Assembly (NCBI GenBank): GCA_025174535.1
Contig: JALBUN010000023.1
Span: 1,116,001 to 1,180,000 of the forward strand
Direction of reading: 5' to 3'
DNA: 64,000 nt
DNA from: Cantharellus purpuraceus
Taxonomy: Eukaryota > Basidiomycota > Agaricomycetes > Cantharellales > Hydnaceae
The notes beneath the pieces are model-generated. The model was not told the DNA's origin and did no database searches. It was given only the letters and a program-made list of their open reading frames with translations. Positions 1 through 13,105 of the stretch are shown here, one piece after another. Position numbers and translations under genes: made by a program. Positions within the stretch are counted from its first letter, which is position 1; every line of letters starts with the position of its first letter.

Positions 1-1432
1 TGGCGATGAAATCGATCATATAGCGGAGGAGCCAGACGTGTCGCCGGCGTTGAAGTTGATCGAAGCATGCACCACTCGGTCGCTTATGGATGACTTACTA
101 ACGCGTTACTACTTACCGTTAGAGGTCTGGTATTTACGAGTTATCACAGATAAGGTGTGTCGTCCACCGTACGATTCCATAACACTACTTCTCAAGGAAG
201 TTAGGCCCATCGCCTCTCATCTACAGATTTATCGCTGAGTCCTCCCACCACAACAACACCCGATGATGTGTTCTACATCCTTAGAATCATTTTACATCGC
301 CTTGTCTCTACATCTTCCCTCCCTTCAGTGGAGCGCGCTACCGCACAAATTAAAGATGTCATGGCAAGAGACTATGCGTCTGTCATCAAAAGACGCTTAG
401 ATGATGTATACAAAACTGTTAACTCTAGCCCAGCTGGTCCCCAAAGAGAGAGAGCCGACAAGGACAATAAGTCCACCTTTATTGTGAGTGTTATCACAGG
501 CTCCCATGGGATACGTCTTTACGCTACGAATGCGGGAAGATACTTTTGAATGACCTTGATATATCGTGCTCCCACATGGACAGGCTTGTCAAGGACCTCC
601 TTTCCGCCCCCATTATATCTCAGAACTTTTTGGACAGTGAAGATCCCAAAGTCAGAACGCATATCTCTACCTTGTTAGACCTTGTCCCGCAATTCCAACG
701 TGTTCTGAGAGTAAGTATATCGACTTGAAACGTTGAGCTCTAACGGCATACTCCCCTTCTTAGTCTGGAGTCGAACAACTGTTTAACCAACTCTCTCGAC
801 CACGCTTGCGTTCTTTGGTGATCGACGTATACAAAGAAGTTACTTATATGCTCGACAATGAGTCGTATACTGTAGCAGAGTCACAGGATCTTGTGCTGAA
901 GAGATTCATTAGATTATGGAGCACATTAATGGATGGATTTAAGGTTGGTCTTTTGGCATGTGTACTTTGTGCCCACTGCATGATCAACAACGCTGTAGGA
1001 TGCCTTCACAGAGAATAACTATAGGATATTCTTTGGCCTAGCAGTCGACGTGTTAGTACGTCCTTGGGAGAAGTTCATAATGGGAATGAGGTTGACTGAG
1101 GTATATCGTCTCATATCACTCATCCACGGGCTTTGACCGTTCACTTGCACCAGCTCGGAGCTATACAATTTGATCGAGACATGCGTTCGGTGCTTGTGTA
1201 TCTGTCCTCCCAGACTGCGTTTGGAGATGCCCGCGAGAAGTTTCAACGACTGCAACAGATTTCTACTCTCTTGAACTTGGACATGGTATGTTTCCATGCA
1301 ACATAAATCAGCTTTTCTTTCTCTCTAAGCTCTTGCCAGGAAGAGGACGGGGAAGAGTTTTACAATAACTCTGGTATCAATTGGCGACTAAGTATTAACG
1401 AGGCTCGTACAGTTATATCCCTTCGAGTATAA
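1..1432 (+). CDS. COG4: Conserved oligomeric Golgi complex subunit 4 (COG4), 3' part
   Basis: C-terminal part of COG4, a subunit of the COG tether that captures retrograde vesicles at the Golgi. The gene starts before the window. Exons on the plus strand read LIEACTTRSLMDDLLTRYY, a DDVFYILRIILHRLVST segment, VMARDYASVIKRRLDDVYKT and a final exon ending WRLSINEARTVISLRV before a TAA at 1430-1432. The order of these blocks and the terminal W-R-L-(S/T)-x-x-E-x-R pattern match the C-terminal domain of COG4 proteins from memory of the human sequence. Short introns interrupt the frame several times (for example near 714-763), which is why no long ORF is visible. The gene converges on VPS2, with 63 bases between stop codons. 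Family assignment is fairly sure; exon borders are approximate. Confidence 0.8.
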
Positions 1433-1495
1433 TTTCCAAACCAAGTAGGCTGTAGCAACATCAGAAGTAATACATTATAGCACCTACAAGTGCTA

Positions 1496-2463
1496 TTAAC
1501 TTCGACGAAGATTGTCCAATCTAGCTTGCAGAGCATCCTCTTCAGACGCCAACTTGTTTGTTTCATCCGTTGTTCCTTGCCCTCGTAGATTCACAGCAAG
1601 ACCATCTGCTTCACCGATGGCCACCGGCTGCCGACTATTTGCGAGAGGTGTAGACATGGCACCAAGTCCCGTCGGAGCCTCGTTGAGCTTATGGGGCGAA
1701 TTAACCTTACGTAGTCGTGGCCTGACACTGTTACATACCTGCTGCTGCAATCCTACTCCGATCTCGTCCAAAACTTCCTTAAGTATCTTATCTCCCTCTT
1801 CCTCCTCGTCTTCCGCCTCATCATCCATGACATCGTCTACCGCGTCGGACATCATTTCCTCCTTCATATCCATCGTTGCACTCTCCTTCTCAAACTCATT
1901 CATTATGCGTTGAATGGAGGGGAGATTCAATCCTCGGTTCATAGCAGCCATGGCCTGAATTGACAACCAGTCAGGAGCACAAGCGGGTTTCCACTTATAA
2001 AATCACCGTACTCTTGTGGCACCTCTCATCGCATCAGCCATCTGCTGATTGCTGCGTAAAGTTTGTATTCTCAACCCTACAGCTTGTAATTGAGTGCGCA
2101 TTTGATAGAACTTCTGAACATAACGCCGAGTCCGCACAAGGTCTTTGGCCATAACTTTGCAGGCATTCTGGAACAAGGTGGTAGATATAAGCTAACACGC
2201 TTACCCTACAGCATTGAGAGTTACCATTTGCCCGGCTTTTGCACTCTTCTTGATATCCAATATAAGCTTCTTCTCTTGTTGTTCCAACTTACTCCGTTCT
2301 CTGTCTAGCTCGCGCTGTGCTTTGGCTAGAGAACGCTGATGTTGCCGAAGACGTTCTGCTGGAGTGATGGTTCGGCCGAAAAGTGTCTCCTACTTGCATA
2401 GTGAGGCACTGCAGACTGAAAAAACTGAACAAGAACGAAATCTAGACTAACGAGGATGTTCAT
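1496..2463 (-). CDS. VPS2: ESCRT-III subunit Vps2/CHMP2
   Basis: Charged multivesicular body protein 2 (Vps2), which co-assembles with Vps24 on Snf7 filaments in endosomal sorting and membrane scission. A tiny first exon gives MNIL (ATG at 2461-2463). A 62-nt GT-AG intron follows, and exon 2 continues ETLFGRTITPAERLRQHQRS, a basic N-terminal helix typical of CHMP2. The last exon carries the MNRGLNLPSIQRIMNEFEKE segment, the acidic MDMKEEMMSDAVDDVMDDE block and a C-terminal helix ending LQARLDNLRRS. This end is the MIT-interacting motif (MIM1) that binds the Vps4 MIT domain. Length and domain order look complete. The start is supported because MNIL(E) is the usual N-terminus of Vps2 in fungi. 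Its 5' end lies close to the kinase gene on the other strand, so the two may share a promoter. Confidence 0.9.
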
Positions 2464-2793
2464 CTTGAAAGTATTTGAACTAAGCGGAATTATGTGGACA
2501 CTTGTAGGTGTTGTTGTTATATGTGATGCCCTTCCTTGTCAGTGGGTCCACCACCCCAGTAGCAGCGGATCCTCTGTCTCCGTCCTGCAAAACTCGCCTA
2601 ATTAGCTCGTCTGGTCGATCCCCGCGCTATCCATATAATCGCGCCCCAAACCCATTCGCTCTCGCAGGCCTCACCGTTGTAGCCTTCGCAACTTTTGCCG
2701 TCGTCGTGAATCGCCAAGCGTCAATCGCACCTGCTTCAAAGCAACCTAGACATCACGATCACCCTTTGATTCCTCCTCGCCAGGACTCTTCTG

Positions 2794-3785
<992 letters not shown>

Positions 3786-3825
3786 TAAAGAGGATGTCAG
3801 TGATATACCAGACTTGTCTGCGATA

Positions 3826-5053
3826 TCATGCGCAGACAGAATAATGTGCATTGGCGGAGCTACATAGGACTTCGCAAGTCACCCTCCCATTCTTAGGTAT
3901 TTCCACAATTGTCCCGTCGATACAAACAAGATGTGCTTCCCTGTCAAAATCACTCTGAATTTGTCAAGCTAAATATTTGGACAATAGGATGATCTAGAAG
4001 GCTTACTGGTGATAACTCCCAGCCCCCACATCGTAAGTACTCTACTACGAAGGGCCCATCCCCGGAAGCAGATGGAACGCCGTCCTGATACCTCAGAGCA
4101 ATGTGGCTTCCTTGAACATAGGCTGCCTGAAGTACAGCCGTGAGATTCCGGATGAATGACGTTCGACTATTCGGGTTTTCACTCTTCAGAAATGGGTCTC
4201 GCAGAGGTCGAATGACAACTAAATCCATCTCCTCAGAAGAGGGAGGTAATTTAGCAAAGACTGGCGAAATTTCAAACGCTGGTTCCAGTCGGTCCACATT
4301 CACAGTCGACAGGAAATATGCGAATGGCCCTGGCAGATCGAATTCAGCTGATCCGAGCGATGTGAAAGCTCCAACCATGGGATCATAAACCTGTACGTTT
4401 CCTGACCTCGAAAAAAGTCGGACATTGCTGTGGTACCATTTGGAGATGTTTTCGGCAGCAGCAACCTTAAAGCGCTCGATGCCATGTATGCTGGGTCTCA
4501 AGCGTTCTGCGGTATCAAGGATAGATGCATGGAGGGCGGTTGAAGCCACAACAACGCCGAGAATTGTCTTTGTGATGTGATTGTCGCCATCGAGAAGACA
4601 TGTTTGGGTAAGGGTAACGCGCCTGGTGCGACGCTCGAGAAAAGCACGAAGAGACCTGAGACGATACTCTACAGTCGACAGTTGATCGTCGTGTGATGGA
4701 GGAAATAGCGTTGAATAAAGAGCATTAGCCGTGCCTTGGGGACAAATTACTAGCTGGAATGGGAGTAACGGAACCCCTATGCCGTTGATCACTTCATGAA
4801 CTGTCCCGTCACCACCGCAAATCACGAAGACAAGTGGAGTGTCGGCACGCTGCTTTCGAACAAATGCGGCAGCCAAGTCCCCAGCTGACCCCACTTGTTT
4901 CGTCTCGTGGAGTTCGTAGTGGTGGTCTTGAATGAGAGGAAGGACATTTTCCTGGATGAACTGGCGGCCATTGCCATCTCCACTGACAGGGTTACATATT
5001 ACAAGGAGTGACGACTCCATCTGGAAACAGATCGTGAGCCCACAAGCACCCAT
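3826..5053 (-). CDS. Lipid kinase of the DAGK/sphingosine kinase family
   Basis: DAG-kinase catalytic domain protein, most likely a sphingoid long-chain base kinase or related lipid kinase. The N-terminus has LLVICNPVSGDGNGRQFIQE, then the nucleotide-binding VFVICGGDGTVHEVINGIG and VICPQGTANALYSTLFP, all hallmarks of this fold. The body is one long exon. A GT-AG intron (about 3954-4013) then removes an apparent in-frame tail. The true last exon reads DFDREAHLVCIDGTIVEIPK and continues to TGA at 3826-3828, giving the usual C-terminal strand that carries the (C/S)xDGE-like motif, here CIDGT. Met1 at 5053 or Met12 at 5020 (MESSLLVICNPV) could be the start; the second leaves a more typical N-terminus. 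Which lipid is the substrate cannot be told from sequence. Confidence 0.82.
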
Positions 5054-5302
5054 AATAAATAGTATATCCCGACGTCATACTCCCCGGTCTTACTGTATCT
5101 GCTTAGTCTTTACACTTATACCGTGAGTGAGACATTCCAAATTACTACTTGTTATTTGTACTCACATCTTAGCTAAACTCTGGCACAGGTAAAATATAGT
5201 CTTTACACTATACCGTGTAGACTACTAAACGCTAAACTCCGGCATTAGTTCCGCCCTCAACACGCCATCTAGTGTGATCGGCATCCGAATTTATGTAATT
5301 GT
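5054..5302. promoter_or_regulatory. Divergent promoter with two imperfect direct repeat pairs
   Basis: A 249-base gap separates the divergent lipid kinase and NIT2 genes. It contains the motif TAGTCTTTACACT(T)ATACCGTG at 5104-5125 and again at 5197-5217. A second motif, GCTAAACTC(T/C)GGCA, lies at 5172-5185 and 5231-5244. The A-B-A-B order suggests a local duplication. Function is unknown. Confidence 0.5.
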
Positions 5303-6784
5303 ATGCCTGCTCTTCCTCTCATCCAGAGGTTATCCAAGGCCATGGAATCCTCAAACATCCCTCCGTTTAAACCCTTTCGGTTGGCCTTGATTCAGCTAGG
5401 TGGTGTGGGCTGGTCTGCACAGGACAATTTACGTCATGCAAGCGAGATGATCCTCAAGGCAGTACACACTCCTGATAGACCAAAGCCGGACTTGGTTGTG
5501 TTACCTGTAAGATTTTTGGTGGACAACTGACCTGCTTCCTTAGCTACTTTGTTGTAGGAATGCTTTAACTCGCCTTACGGTTATCAGCATTTCCCCGAGT
5601 ACGCTGAGGAGATCGACTTCAATCTTCACCGGTCCTACGATGTATCCAAAAGCCCGAGTCAGTCTGTTAAAATGCTCTCTCAAATAGCGAAGCAATCGAG
5701 AACATGGATAATTGGAGGTTCGATCGTTTTTGAACTTCAGCACGGTATTGTTAAATGCACCACAACTAGGCTCTGTGCCGGAAAGAGACAAAGCTAACGG
5801 TAAACTCTACAACACTGCCACTGTCTACAACCCTTTCGGTAGGCAGCCGCCTGTTTCAACCTTGGGAATCATTGACCAATTCCTCCGAAAGGCGACTTAG
5901 TCACTATTCATAGGAAAGTCCATCTGTTCGACATCAATATACCTGGGAAATTCAGTTTCAAAGTAAAATGCCACCGCTTGAGCTCATAGGTTCTCTCTGA
6001 ACATGTCTATTACAAACAGGAAAGTACCACATTGACTGGAGGGAACAAGCTTACTCACTTTGACACCGGTAATTTTGGCGCAGTCTATTTTCCGTATATA
6101 TGACTTACATGGGCCATGGACCCAGAATTCGGACGCATCGGCCTTGGTATATGTTATGACATCCGATTCCCAGAGATGGCTATGGTAGCTGCCCGTAGAG
6201 GTATATGATATCCAAAGTCTTGCAAATGGGATGACGGAAACGCCTCAGGATGTGCTGCGATGATATATCCCGGAGCATTCAACCTCACTACAGGCCCGAT
6301 GCATTGGGAGCTTCTGCAGCGAGCACGGTGTGTGTAGCATCATTTTCACAATTCATGCTAACAGGTCTCGGCTGGTATAGAGCTGTTGACAACCAGATTT
6401 ATGTAGCCACATGCAGTCCAGCGAGAGATATGACAGATGGACGGTACCATGCGGTTAGTAAAAGACTTCTATCGTGGTTTATATGCATTTATATCCTTTA
6501 GTGGGGGCATTCAACCGTCGTGGATCCAATGTGAGTTTTAACCACGCCTTGAAACAGCGTCCATTGATCCTAGATCAGGGGCCACATAGTTGCAACAACA
6601 GATGAGCAGGAGTCAATTGTATATGCTGACATCGGTCCGTCCTAGAGTTCTTATTCATTGTCCAGCCAGTTATAATCAGACCGCCCTTGCAGATCCAGCT
6701 GTCACCGATTCCACCCGTACAGGAATCCCAGTTGGAATACAACGTCGTTTTGATGTTTACAAGGACGTCAACGAGGGCTCATAG
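5303..6784 (+). CDS. NIT2: Omega-amidase / nitrilase-like deaminated glutathione amidase (NIT2 family)
   Basis: Carbon-nitrogen hydrolase of the nitrilase superfamily, closest in memory to mammalian NIT2 and yeast Nit3. These hydrolyse alpha-ketoglutaramate and similar amides. Exons in order give [52 protein letters not shown], a segment with [40 protein letters not shown] and [20 protein letters not shown]. The last exon ends [20 protein letters not shown] before the stop at 6784. The catalytic Glu (YAEEID), Lys (HRKVHLF) and Cys (GICYD) are all present. At least six short introns are needed. The start could be 5303 ([10 protein letters not shown]) or the inner ATG at 5342 (MESSNIPPF). It looks intact. 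Confidence 0.9.
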
Positions 6785-6998
6785 ATTTACGTTCAGGTAC
6801 TGCAGAGCCCATGTAATTATAGATAAGAGACGCCCGTCGATACATTTGGTGACTAAGCGAACGTTTGTTTCTGGAGCACTTTCGACAAGCTTCGCTGTGT
6901 TTCTCGAGGCGCGGTAAGGCACCAGCCAAAACGCTAACACTCCTTCTCTTCTCTATACCTTTTGCATCACTACTGGAGTCTCCTCCCTCCTTATCATC

Positions 6999-8476
6999 AT
7001 GGTAAAAGAAACGTATGTCATGCAAAGCTCCAATTGCCCTCAGTCAAAACTAACTTGTGGTATAGCAAATACTACGACTTATTAGAAGTGGCGCACGATG
7101 CGAATGACAGTGAGCTAAAGAAGGCATACAGGAAAAAGTGACGTGCATTGTTTTCCCTCTTCTGTTCGCATACTGATATAATATACTCTTCAGAGCGTTG
7201 CGTCTACACCCAGACAAGGGTGGTGATCCGGAGCTCTTCAAAGAAGTTACGCATGCGTATGTGACTTTCCGTCTACATTGTCTGTGTTTTCTGATGCACC
7301 ATTAATCGTCAGATATGAAGTCTTGTCCGATCCACAGAAACGAAGCATGTGAGTGATGATATATACTGCTATGACTTGACAGCTGACCGCGATATAAGAT
7401 ATGACGCGCGTGGCGAGGCGGGCCTGTCAGAACAGGGCGGTATGGGTGGTATGGATCCACAAGACTTGTTCTCCCAACTCTTTGGTGGTGGTAACGGTAT
7501 GTTTGGAGGGTTTGGCGGTGGAGGTCGATCCGCAGGTCCTCGACGAGGGAAGGATCTCGTCCACCGAGTAAACGTGACTCTTGAAGATCTGTATAAAGGG
7601 AAGACGACGAAGCTTGCTCTAACCCGACACGTCATCTGCTCGAAGTGTAATGGCAAGGGAGGTAAGGAGGGTGCTGTCAGGTCATGCCCGAACTGTAGTG
7701 GACGGGGTGTTCGCGTAACCCTTCGTCAAATGGGGCCTATGCTGCAGCAGATTCAGCAACCCTGCTCGGATTGTGACGGCACCGGCGAGCAGATTGATCC
7801 AAAGAACAAGTGCAAAGTTTGCAACGGGAAGAAGGTCATTTCAGAACGGAAATTCTTGGAAGTTCATATCGACAAGGGTATGAAAGGTGGACAAACAATC
7901 ACTTTCTCCGGGGAAAGCGATCAATCGCCGGACGTCGTTCCAGGTGATGTCGTGATCGTGGTGGAAGAGAAACCCCATGATCGTTTCACACGTGACGGGG
8001 ACAACCTCAAAATTGATGTTGAGATTGACCTCTTAACTGCACTCGCGGGAGGTCAATTTAGTATTAAACATCTGGATGATCGTGCATTGCTAGTCGATAT
8101 CATTCCCGGCACTCCGATCAAAGAAGGTAAGCTTTCTGTTAATGTAAAGTCATTCGTGTATTGAATTATTGTTTCAGGCGATTTAAAGGTGATCCGTGAT
8201 CAAGGCATGCCCTCTCATAGACATCACGAACCAGGCGACTTGTTTGTCAAATTCCACGTCAAGTTTCCTGATCACCTCGATTCTTCGGCTGTCGCCAAGC
8301 TAGAAAAAGCTTTGCCACCCCGAATTGCTGTTGAAAAGTTTCCCAAGAACATAGTAATAGAGGAGGCCGAGTTGCTAGAGTTGGATGCTCGGCAACAACG
8401 AGAGCAAGCCAATCGTGGCGATGATGCGATGGAGGAGGATGAGGAACATCCAAGAGTACAATGCGCTAATCAGTGA
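6999..8476 (+). CDS. YDJ1: Type I DnaJ/Hsp40 co-chaperone (YDJ1/MAS5 type) with CaaX box
   Basis: Class A J-protein that stimulates Hsp70. Tiny exons build the J domain: MVKET, YYDLLEVAHDANDSELKKAY, ALRLHPDKGGDPELFKEVTH (HPD motif) and YEVLSDPQKRS. A Gly/Phe-rich linker follows (GGFGGGGRS). The zinc region has four repeats: CSKCNGKG, CPNCSGRG, CSDCDGTG and CKVCNGKK, the last one relaxed. The two-domain substrate-binding region and dimerisation tail follow. The protein ends HPRVQCANQ. CANQ is a CaaX-like box equivalent to CASQ of yeast Ydj1, so farnesylation and membrane association are likely. Four introns fall within the first 330 bases and one near 8126-8177. The start ATG at 6999 is fixed by the J-domain alignment. 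The gene converges on UPF0538. Confidence 0.95.
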
Positions 8477-8615
8477 TGATATTGGCACAATGTTCTCTGT
8501 AACGGGCTACGTTGCTTCGCCTCTCTGATACACTATTATCGCTCTCTTATCTCATCACATGTTCAATTCGTTAGATGAAGGCGTGCCTTTCAATTTGCTG
8601 ATACGTCTTCGTGCG

Positions 8616-9304
8616 TCAAGTCCATTTGGTCTGTGCCATCACATCGTAAGTCGTACGAGTAACGGTGCGGTAGCATTGATGCTGTACCTCTGGATTGCTC
8701 TTAAAAGCTTGATAGGCTTCCTTATTGAAGAAGCTGATTTCTGTTTCATTTTCTAACATTCTGATCAGTCATTAACCGACCGGCACACAAATGGAAGTCG
8801 AAATTCACCAATACCCATGTCAGCGAGAGAAAAATCGTTGTTATCGAGTATCAACTCTTCGTGGTCCAAGTTGATAATGAGATTTGATGTCTGAAAGCTA
8901 CCTATGAAGATGCGAGAACACGCGAGAACAGGATATAGATGTATTAGTTACTTTCGCGCCATGTGCTTTTGTATAGATCTTCAGAGTATCCGGGCTGCCG
9001 AGTCATGGAAATAAGTGGGGAAATTGTTTCTATGATGAAGACCGGACGTTACAGAGCGGAATGGTTTCCAACTTGGTGCTGTTTGTATGACTTGGAGGAG
9101 GAATGGTACCAACGTCAACTGGAACATAATTAGTTGCTCACTTTGCAGCACTTGTTGTTTCAATCCTCGGACGGTAGTTTGCTCGAGGTTAGTGTTACGA
9201 AGAACAAGACTTTTTTCCACTCTATACTCAAACGACTTGATGATTCTCACAGTGATCGTAGCCGACGTCTTAGGAAGAATAGTGCTTGTGAGGTCGCTCG
9301 ACAT
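8616..9304 (-). CDS. UPF0538 family protein (C2orf76 homologue)
   Basis: Small conserved eukaryotic protein of unknown function, found only by joining exons. Exon 1 (ATG at 9304) reads ATITVRIIKSFEYRVEKSLV, like the TITVR(L/V)I(R/K)SFEYR start of human C2orf76. Later exons give IQTAPSWKPFRSVT, PDTLKIYTKAHGAK, TSNLIINLDHEELILDNNDF and NETEISFFNKEAYQAFKSNP. A last mini-exon gives TKWT and TGA at 8616-8618, after a GTACAG...GCACAG intron. Every junction has GT and AG and keeps the frame. An upstream ATG at 9346 is possible but less likely. The family has a ubiquitin-like look at its N-terminus, but no function can be assigned. It lies tail-to-tail with YDJ1, with 139 bases between stops. Confidence 0.85.
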
Positions 9305-9899
9305 AAGATGGAAAGCGGAAATTGTATTTCTGTAATTGGTTGGCATCTATCCGTAAGGAATTACATCAGCATCACAGGACTACTTGGATTTGCGCATGGC
9401 GACTAAGTCTACTGCTAAACAATCAGTGCGCCAAAAGAGCTTCATGTGCCATAGTACATATGTATGACAGGACCCGCCTCTGGCTAAGGATATAATATGT
9501 TGTTCTACGCAGTAATTCAGACATGGCACCGTCGAGTAAGGCTGTTTACATGTGATGTACCACACTAGGCTATCTCGCCAAGTGATTGTTAGGTCGCATG
9601 CAAATGTACAAAACAACTCTTACGAATAACACCTAACCTAATGTATACATGTACCCGAGAAGGCTCAAAGCAATCATGTCCTGACATCGATAGTACATGA
9701 TCTAGGTTTTGGAATACAAGGATGAAGATGCTGTGAATGTTGCATGTCACTGCGCAAACATCACAGGTTCCCACCAGAAATCTAGTGGCAAATCTGAGAG
9801 CCACCACGGTCACCTTGAACATACTATAGTGTGCCAGGTCGCAGCGATAAAGGCATCCATCATGATAATCACGACGACTACGTCGTTTGTACAACACAT
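9305..9899. other. Intergenic, no gene seen
   Basis: This 595-base stretch lies between the 3' end of the PHD gene and the 5' end of UPF0538, both on the minus strand. It should hold the UPF0538 promoter and the PHD gene 3' UTR. Short ORFs here have no recognisable content. Confidence 0.5.
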
Positions 9900-12800
9900 T
9901 TAGAATGGGGGGCTCGGAGACCGCGATGTCCCAACTCCATTAGGCCGAGTCGTTCCTTTCCTGGTTCGAGTATCCCTAGTGACAAACGAATGGGACGAAA
10001 GGCTTGAGTCTGAAGCAGAGGAAACACGTCTCCGGGCTGATCGTGAATAACCATTCGATTGCGGCGTGTTCGACGAAGCAGATCCTGATGCTGCGGCGGC
10101 TGCAGCGCTCGCTGCAGCAACTGCTGCGTTGATGGCACGCGGTATTCGTATCTTGAACGGGGACCTGGACAAGTTTGGTGCAGGTACAGGTAAAGAAGTG
10201 ACGACTGAGGGTTCGCTCTGTGTTGACGTAACTGCAGGGGAAGCAGATGGTTTGGGGTGAGGGGGAGATTCAGCGCCCGAATGTGAGACTTTATCGACAT
10301 GTGCCGGCGACGGGGCCGATGTTGTCCGAACTGACTTTCGGTCTTCTATGGGCGAGGAGGCAGTTGGGACGGCAGATGGGAGTACTATGCTTGTTCCTAC
10401 GTGAGAACGGGACGCCCTAGTGACACGGGTTGGGGTTGCAGGTGTAGACGGGACTGGTTTCGACGTGTGAACTGAGGACGAAGCAGCAGGCAAAATTGAT
10501 GGGACCACTTTCGACCTTGTCACTCTACTGCTTCCGGACTCCGTCGGAAGTCTGGACGACTTTCGAAAGCGGCGTGCAGAAGTTGGATTCGAGCGCACGG
10601 GCCTGAGAATATTTGAGATTCTTGCCTTTGGCGTATGACGAGGCTTGATGAGAGCACTGCTTCCTGTGGGTGAACCGGAGCGATTGACCTAATCCAGTGT
10701 CACTCGACGCTGTGGCAGAAATCAAACAAAAAAGTACATACACCTTGAAGCGTTGAGGAAGTCTGTCCACTGACTTGTTTTGTATCATCCGCGTTGAGTC
10801 TTACACATCCCTCAGGTTCCGTCTGAACAGCCACATGAAACTTCCCACTTGATGCTATATCTACGCCCATGCCGTCCTTGTCTACACGGTGCACAACAGC
10901 AGTTCGACAAGCAATCAACAACTACATTGAAATAATCAGCATCAATAACGCTGAGAGATCAAATGTGTACTTTGACCGCATCCATAATCTCGGGATTAGC
11001 ACCTGGGAGGTCAGATACTGAGTGAGCATCTGCAGACGACAAGGATTGTGGCTCTGAAGAAAGGTTCGAAGGCTCCATGTCTTCCAAGGAGCTAAGGGAT
11101 GTGAGAGGAGAAGATAATCCCGATAAGAGCCCGGCAGGTGGTCTATTGTCATTCCAAAGTAATTGCAATTAGAAACTAAGGTCAATGACGTTTACACGCA
11201 TACGCACTGAGACCGGTGGCCGTGCAGTTTATCCCAGAAGTCCAGAACAATCACACGCTCCGGAACTCTATACCGTCTGCCATTTATGTGAACCTCATCG
11301 ACACACATTTTCTTTGCTTTGTCCGCAATATTGTCTGCAGGTATGATTTCGATGTTCCCATTATTCGGGCGGTTTCTTCCTGTGATATCTGTCACCGGTG
11401 GGACCTGTTTGGGGATGCGCCGCTTAGGCTGAGTAGAATAAACAACTCCGATATGAATATTCAAGCATATGAAACTCACCGCGATATGCTCCACATGCGC
11501 TGGGCACATCCACTTTTTATGGGCAGGTGGCATTGATGATAGCGGGGGATCAAGGCAATCTAGATGCCAATGCAAAGAGCAATAATCGCACGACGCAATG
11601 CTTTTCCACAGCTTCTGCCCAGGAAAGGCCTTGAGAGTCGAGCGCCGAGCTCTTATTTCTCGTCCATTCTTTGGGAATGAAGTCTGGCCAAAGGAGGCTT
11701 CACCATCAGGTAATGCAGATTGACCACAACGAAAACAGAGTACGGGCGTTCCATTTTTGTCTTTAAGGCGAAAGGGGTCCCTATCTTCCAACATAGCAAA
11801 GCGACTGCAGATAGTTTGCGGGGTTACTGTATCACTCCACGACAAAAGGCTTCACCAATACACACCTTGCCCGTGCCAGCTTGGTCTCTGTGCTATCTTG
11901 ATATGACCCTCTAGGTCCAGTGGTCACTATGAATAGGTCAGTCAAATACACTTCTGATGCTACATTGGAGAACGACCATCTTTGAAAAACCCGCGGATAT
12001 CTTCCGGAAGCTCGAACTCGGTGGGAATAGACGTCTGAAGTTGATGCAAAAGCGGCGCAAGGAGAGACCCGCGTGGCTTTGGCGGCGGATTCTATCTGAA
12101 GAAGTAAGCCACTCGATCGTGAACCAGTCTGGACGGCACTGACCTGCCGGATAATGCAGGACGGGCAATACCAACGGTTGTCTCCTTCAGGCACTTCCTG
12201 CGCATCCATTGGCGGGTCAAGGCACCACAAATGAAATGACCGGGGACAACCATCACAGTAAAGCAGACCACCATGGAAACGACAAGAGGAACAGTGGTCA
12301 TCATTCTGCTGCTGTGTCATACGACAAGGGAATTAGGGTCTCAGCCATTCGATGGCAGTCCAGAAACTCACATGTGTAGCATTTGGCTCAAACATATCAA
12401 GTGAGATGGTCTGCGGTTCTTCTTTCACCCTCAGCGGAGCTTTCTCCTTTCCTTTCCCCTTGTCTCTAGCTTTAACCTTCAAAGCACCGTTAGAAGAGGT
12501 GCCATCTGGGGTGGGGTCATCAGAGATCGTGATAAAAGAGTTTGTGCGACGAGGCGCTGGGCGTGGTTCCCCTTGTTCGACAATAGAATCAGAGGTAGAT
12601 GCCTCGGGAGGCGATAAAAGCCCATGTGCGATGTTGGGATTCAGGCCGCGAGCAGAAACACGATGTGCACGATTGTTGATGGCGCTGGGTCAAGGGTTCC
12701 CCGTAGTTAACATAAGTGGTGAGAGAGATATCGATGTCAAGGAAAGAGGGACACAAAGCAATGATCAGCATCCTTACAACACGAACAACGAGAGAGAGCG

Positions 12801-13105
12801 TACGTTTTGTCTGTACGAGCACGCTTTCTGAGCCTGCTCTCCTCTTCGGGAACAAGGACAAGACCAAGGCCACCCATAAGCCCTGAGTAGGTAGTGCCCG
12901 GATCCGAAGCTGGGAGATAGGAAAAAACCTGCGTGGGACGTCTTAGATGGGAGTCGCGTCGTTGACCGGTGATGGATGCCAGCGGTGGAGGTGCGGGTAG
13001 AACCTCGGTAGCGAGGCTTGGGTCGTCAGTCTCAAGATCGGGTGGATGGACAGCTGTTACGGGCGCCAGCAAATACGCTGGCTGGGTCGACAGCGGTGCC
13101 TCCAT
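9900..13105 (-). CDS. RCO1: Double PHD finger protein, Rco1-like (Rpd3S histone deacetylase subunit)
   Basis: Chromatin protein with two PHD fingers. Near 12290 the first finger reads CSSCRFHGGLLYCDGCPRSF, then HLWCLDPPMDAQEVPEG and WYCPSC (C4HC3). Near 11750-11500 the second reads CFRCGQSALPDGEASF, SIASCDYCSLHWHLDCLDPP and KKWMCPAHVEH. The region after it, RYRVPERVIVLDFWDKLHG, resembles the segment following PHD2 in Rco1/Cph1, which contacts Sin3 and Eaf3 in Rpd3S. That complex deacetylates nucleosomes behind RNA polymerase II. The N-terminus (ATG at 13105, MEAPLSTQPAYLLAP) and the long Ser/Pro/Ala-rich tail ending SRSPSPPF are low complexity. Many introns separate the blocks and their exact borders are uncertain. 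Mammalian PHF12 is the other possible comparison. Confidence 0.75.

Noticed and set aside
1512..1913. Plus-strand 133-codon ORF
   Set aside because: It is antisense to the VPS2 C-terminal exon, and the acidic codons of that exon create Ser-rich read-through.
3950..4013. In-frame tail of the lipid kinase (VSLLDHPIVQIFSLTNSE)
   Set aside because: It is mostly a GTAAGC...TTCAG intron; the real last exon gives the conserved IDGTIVEIP strand.
12352..12831. Plus-strand 159-codon ORF
   Set aside because: It lies antisense to the N-terminal part of the PHD gene, whose minus frame gives natural Lys/Pro/Ser-rich sequence.
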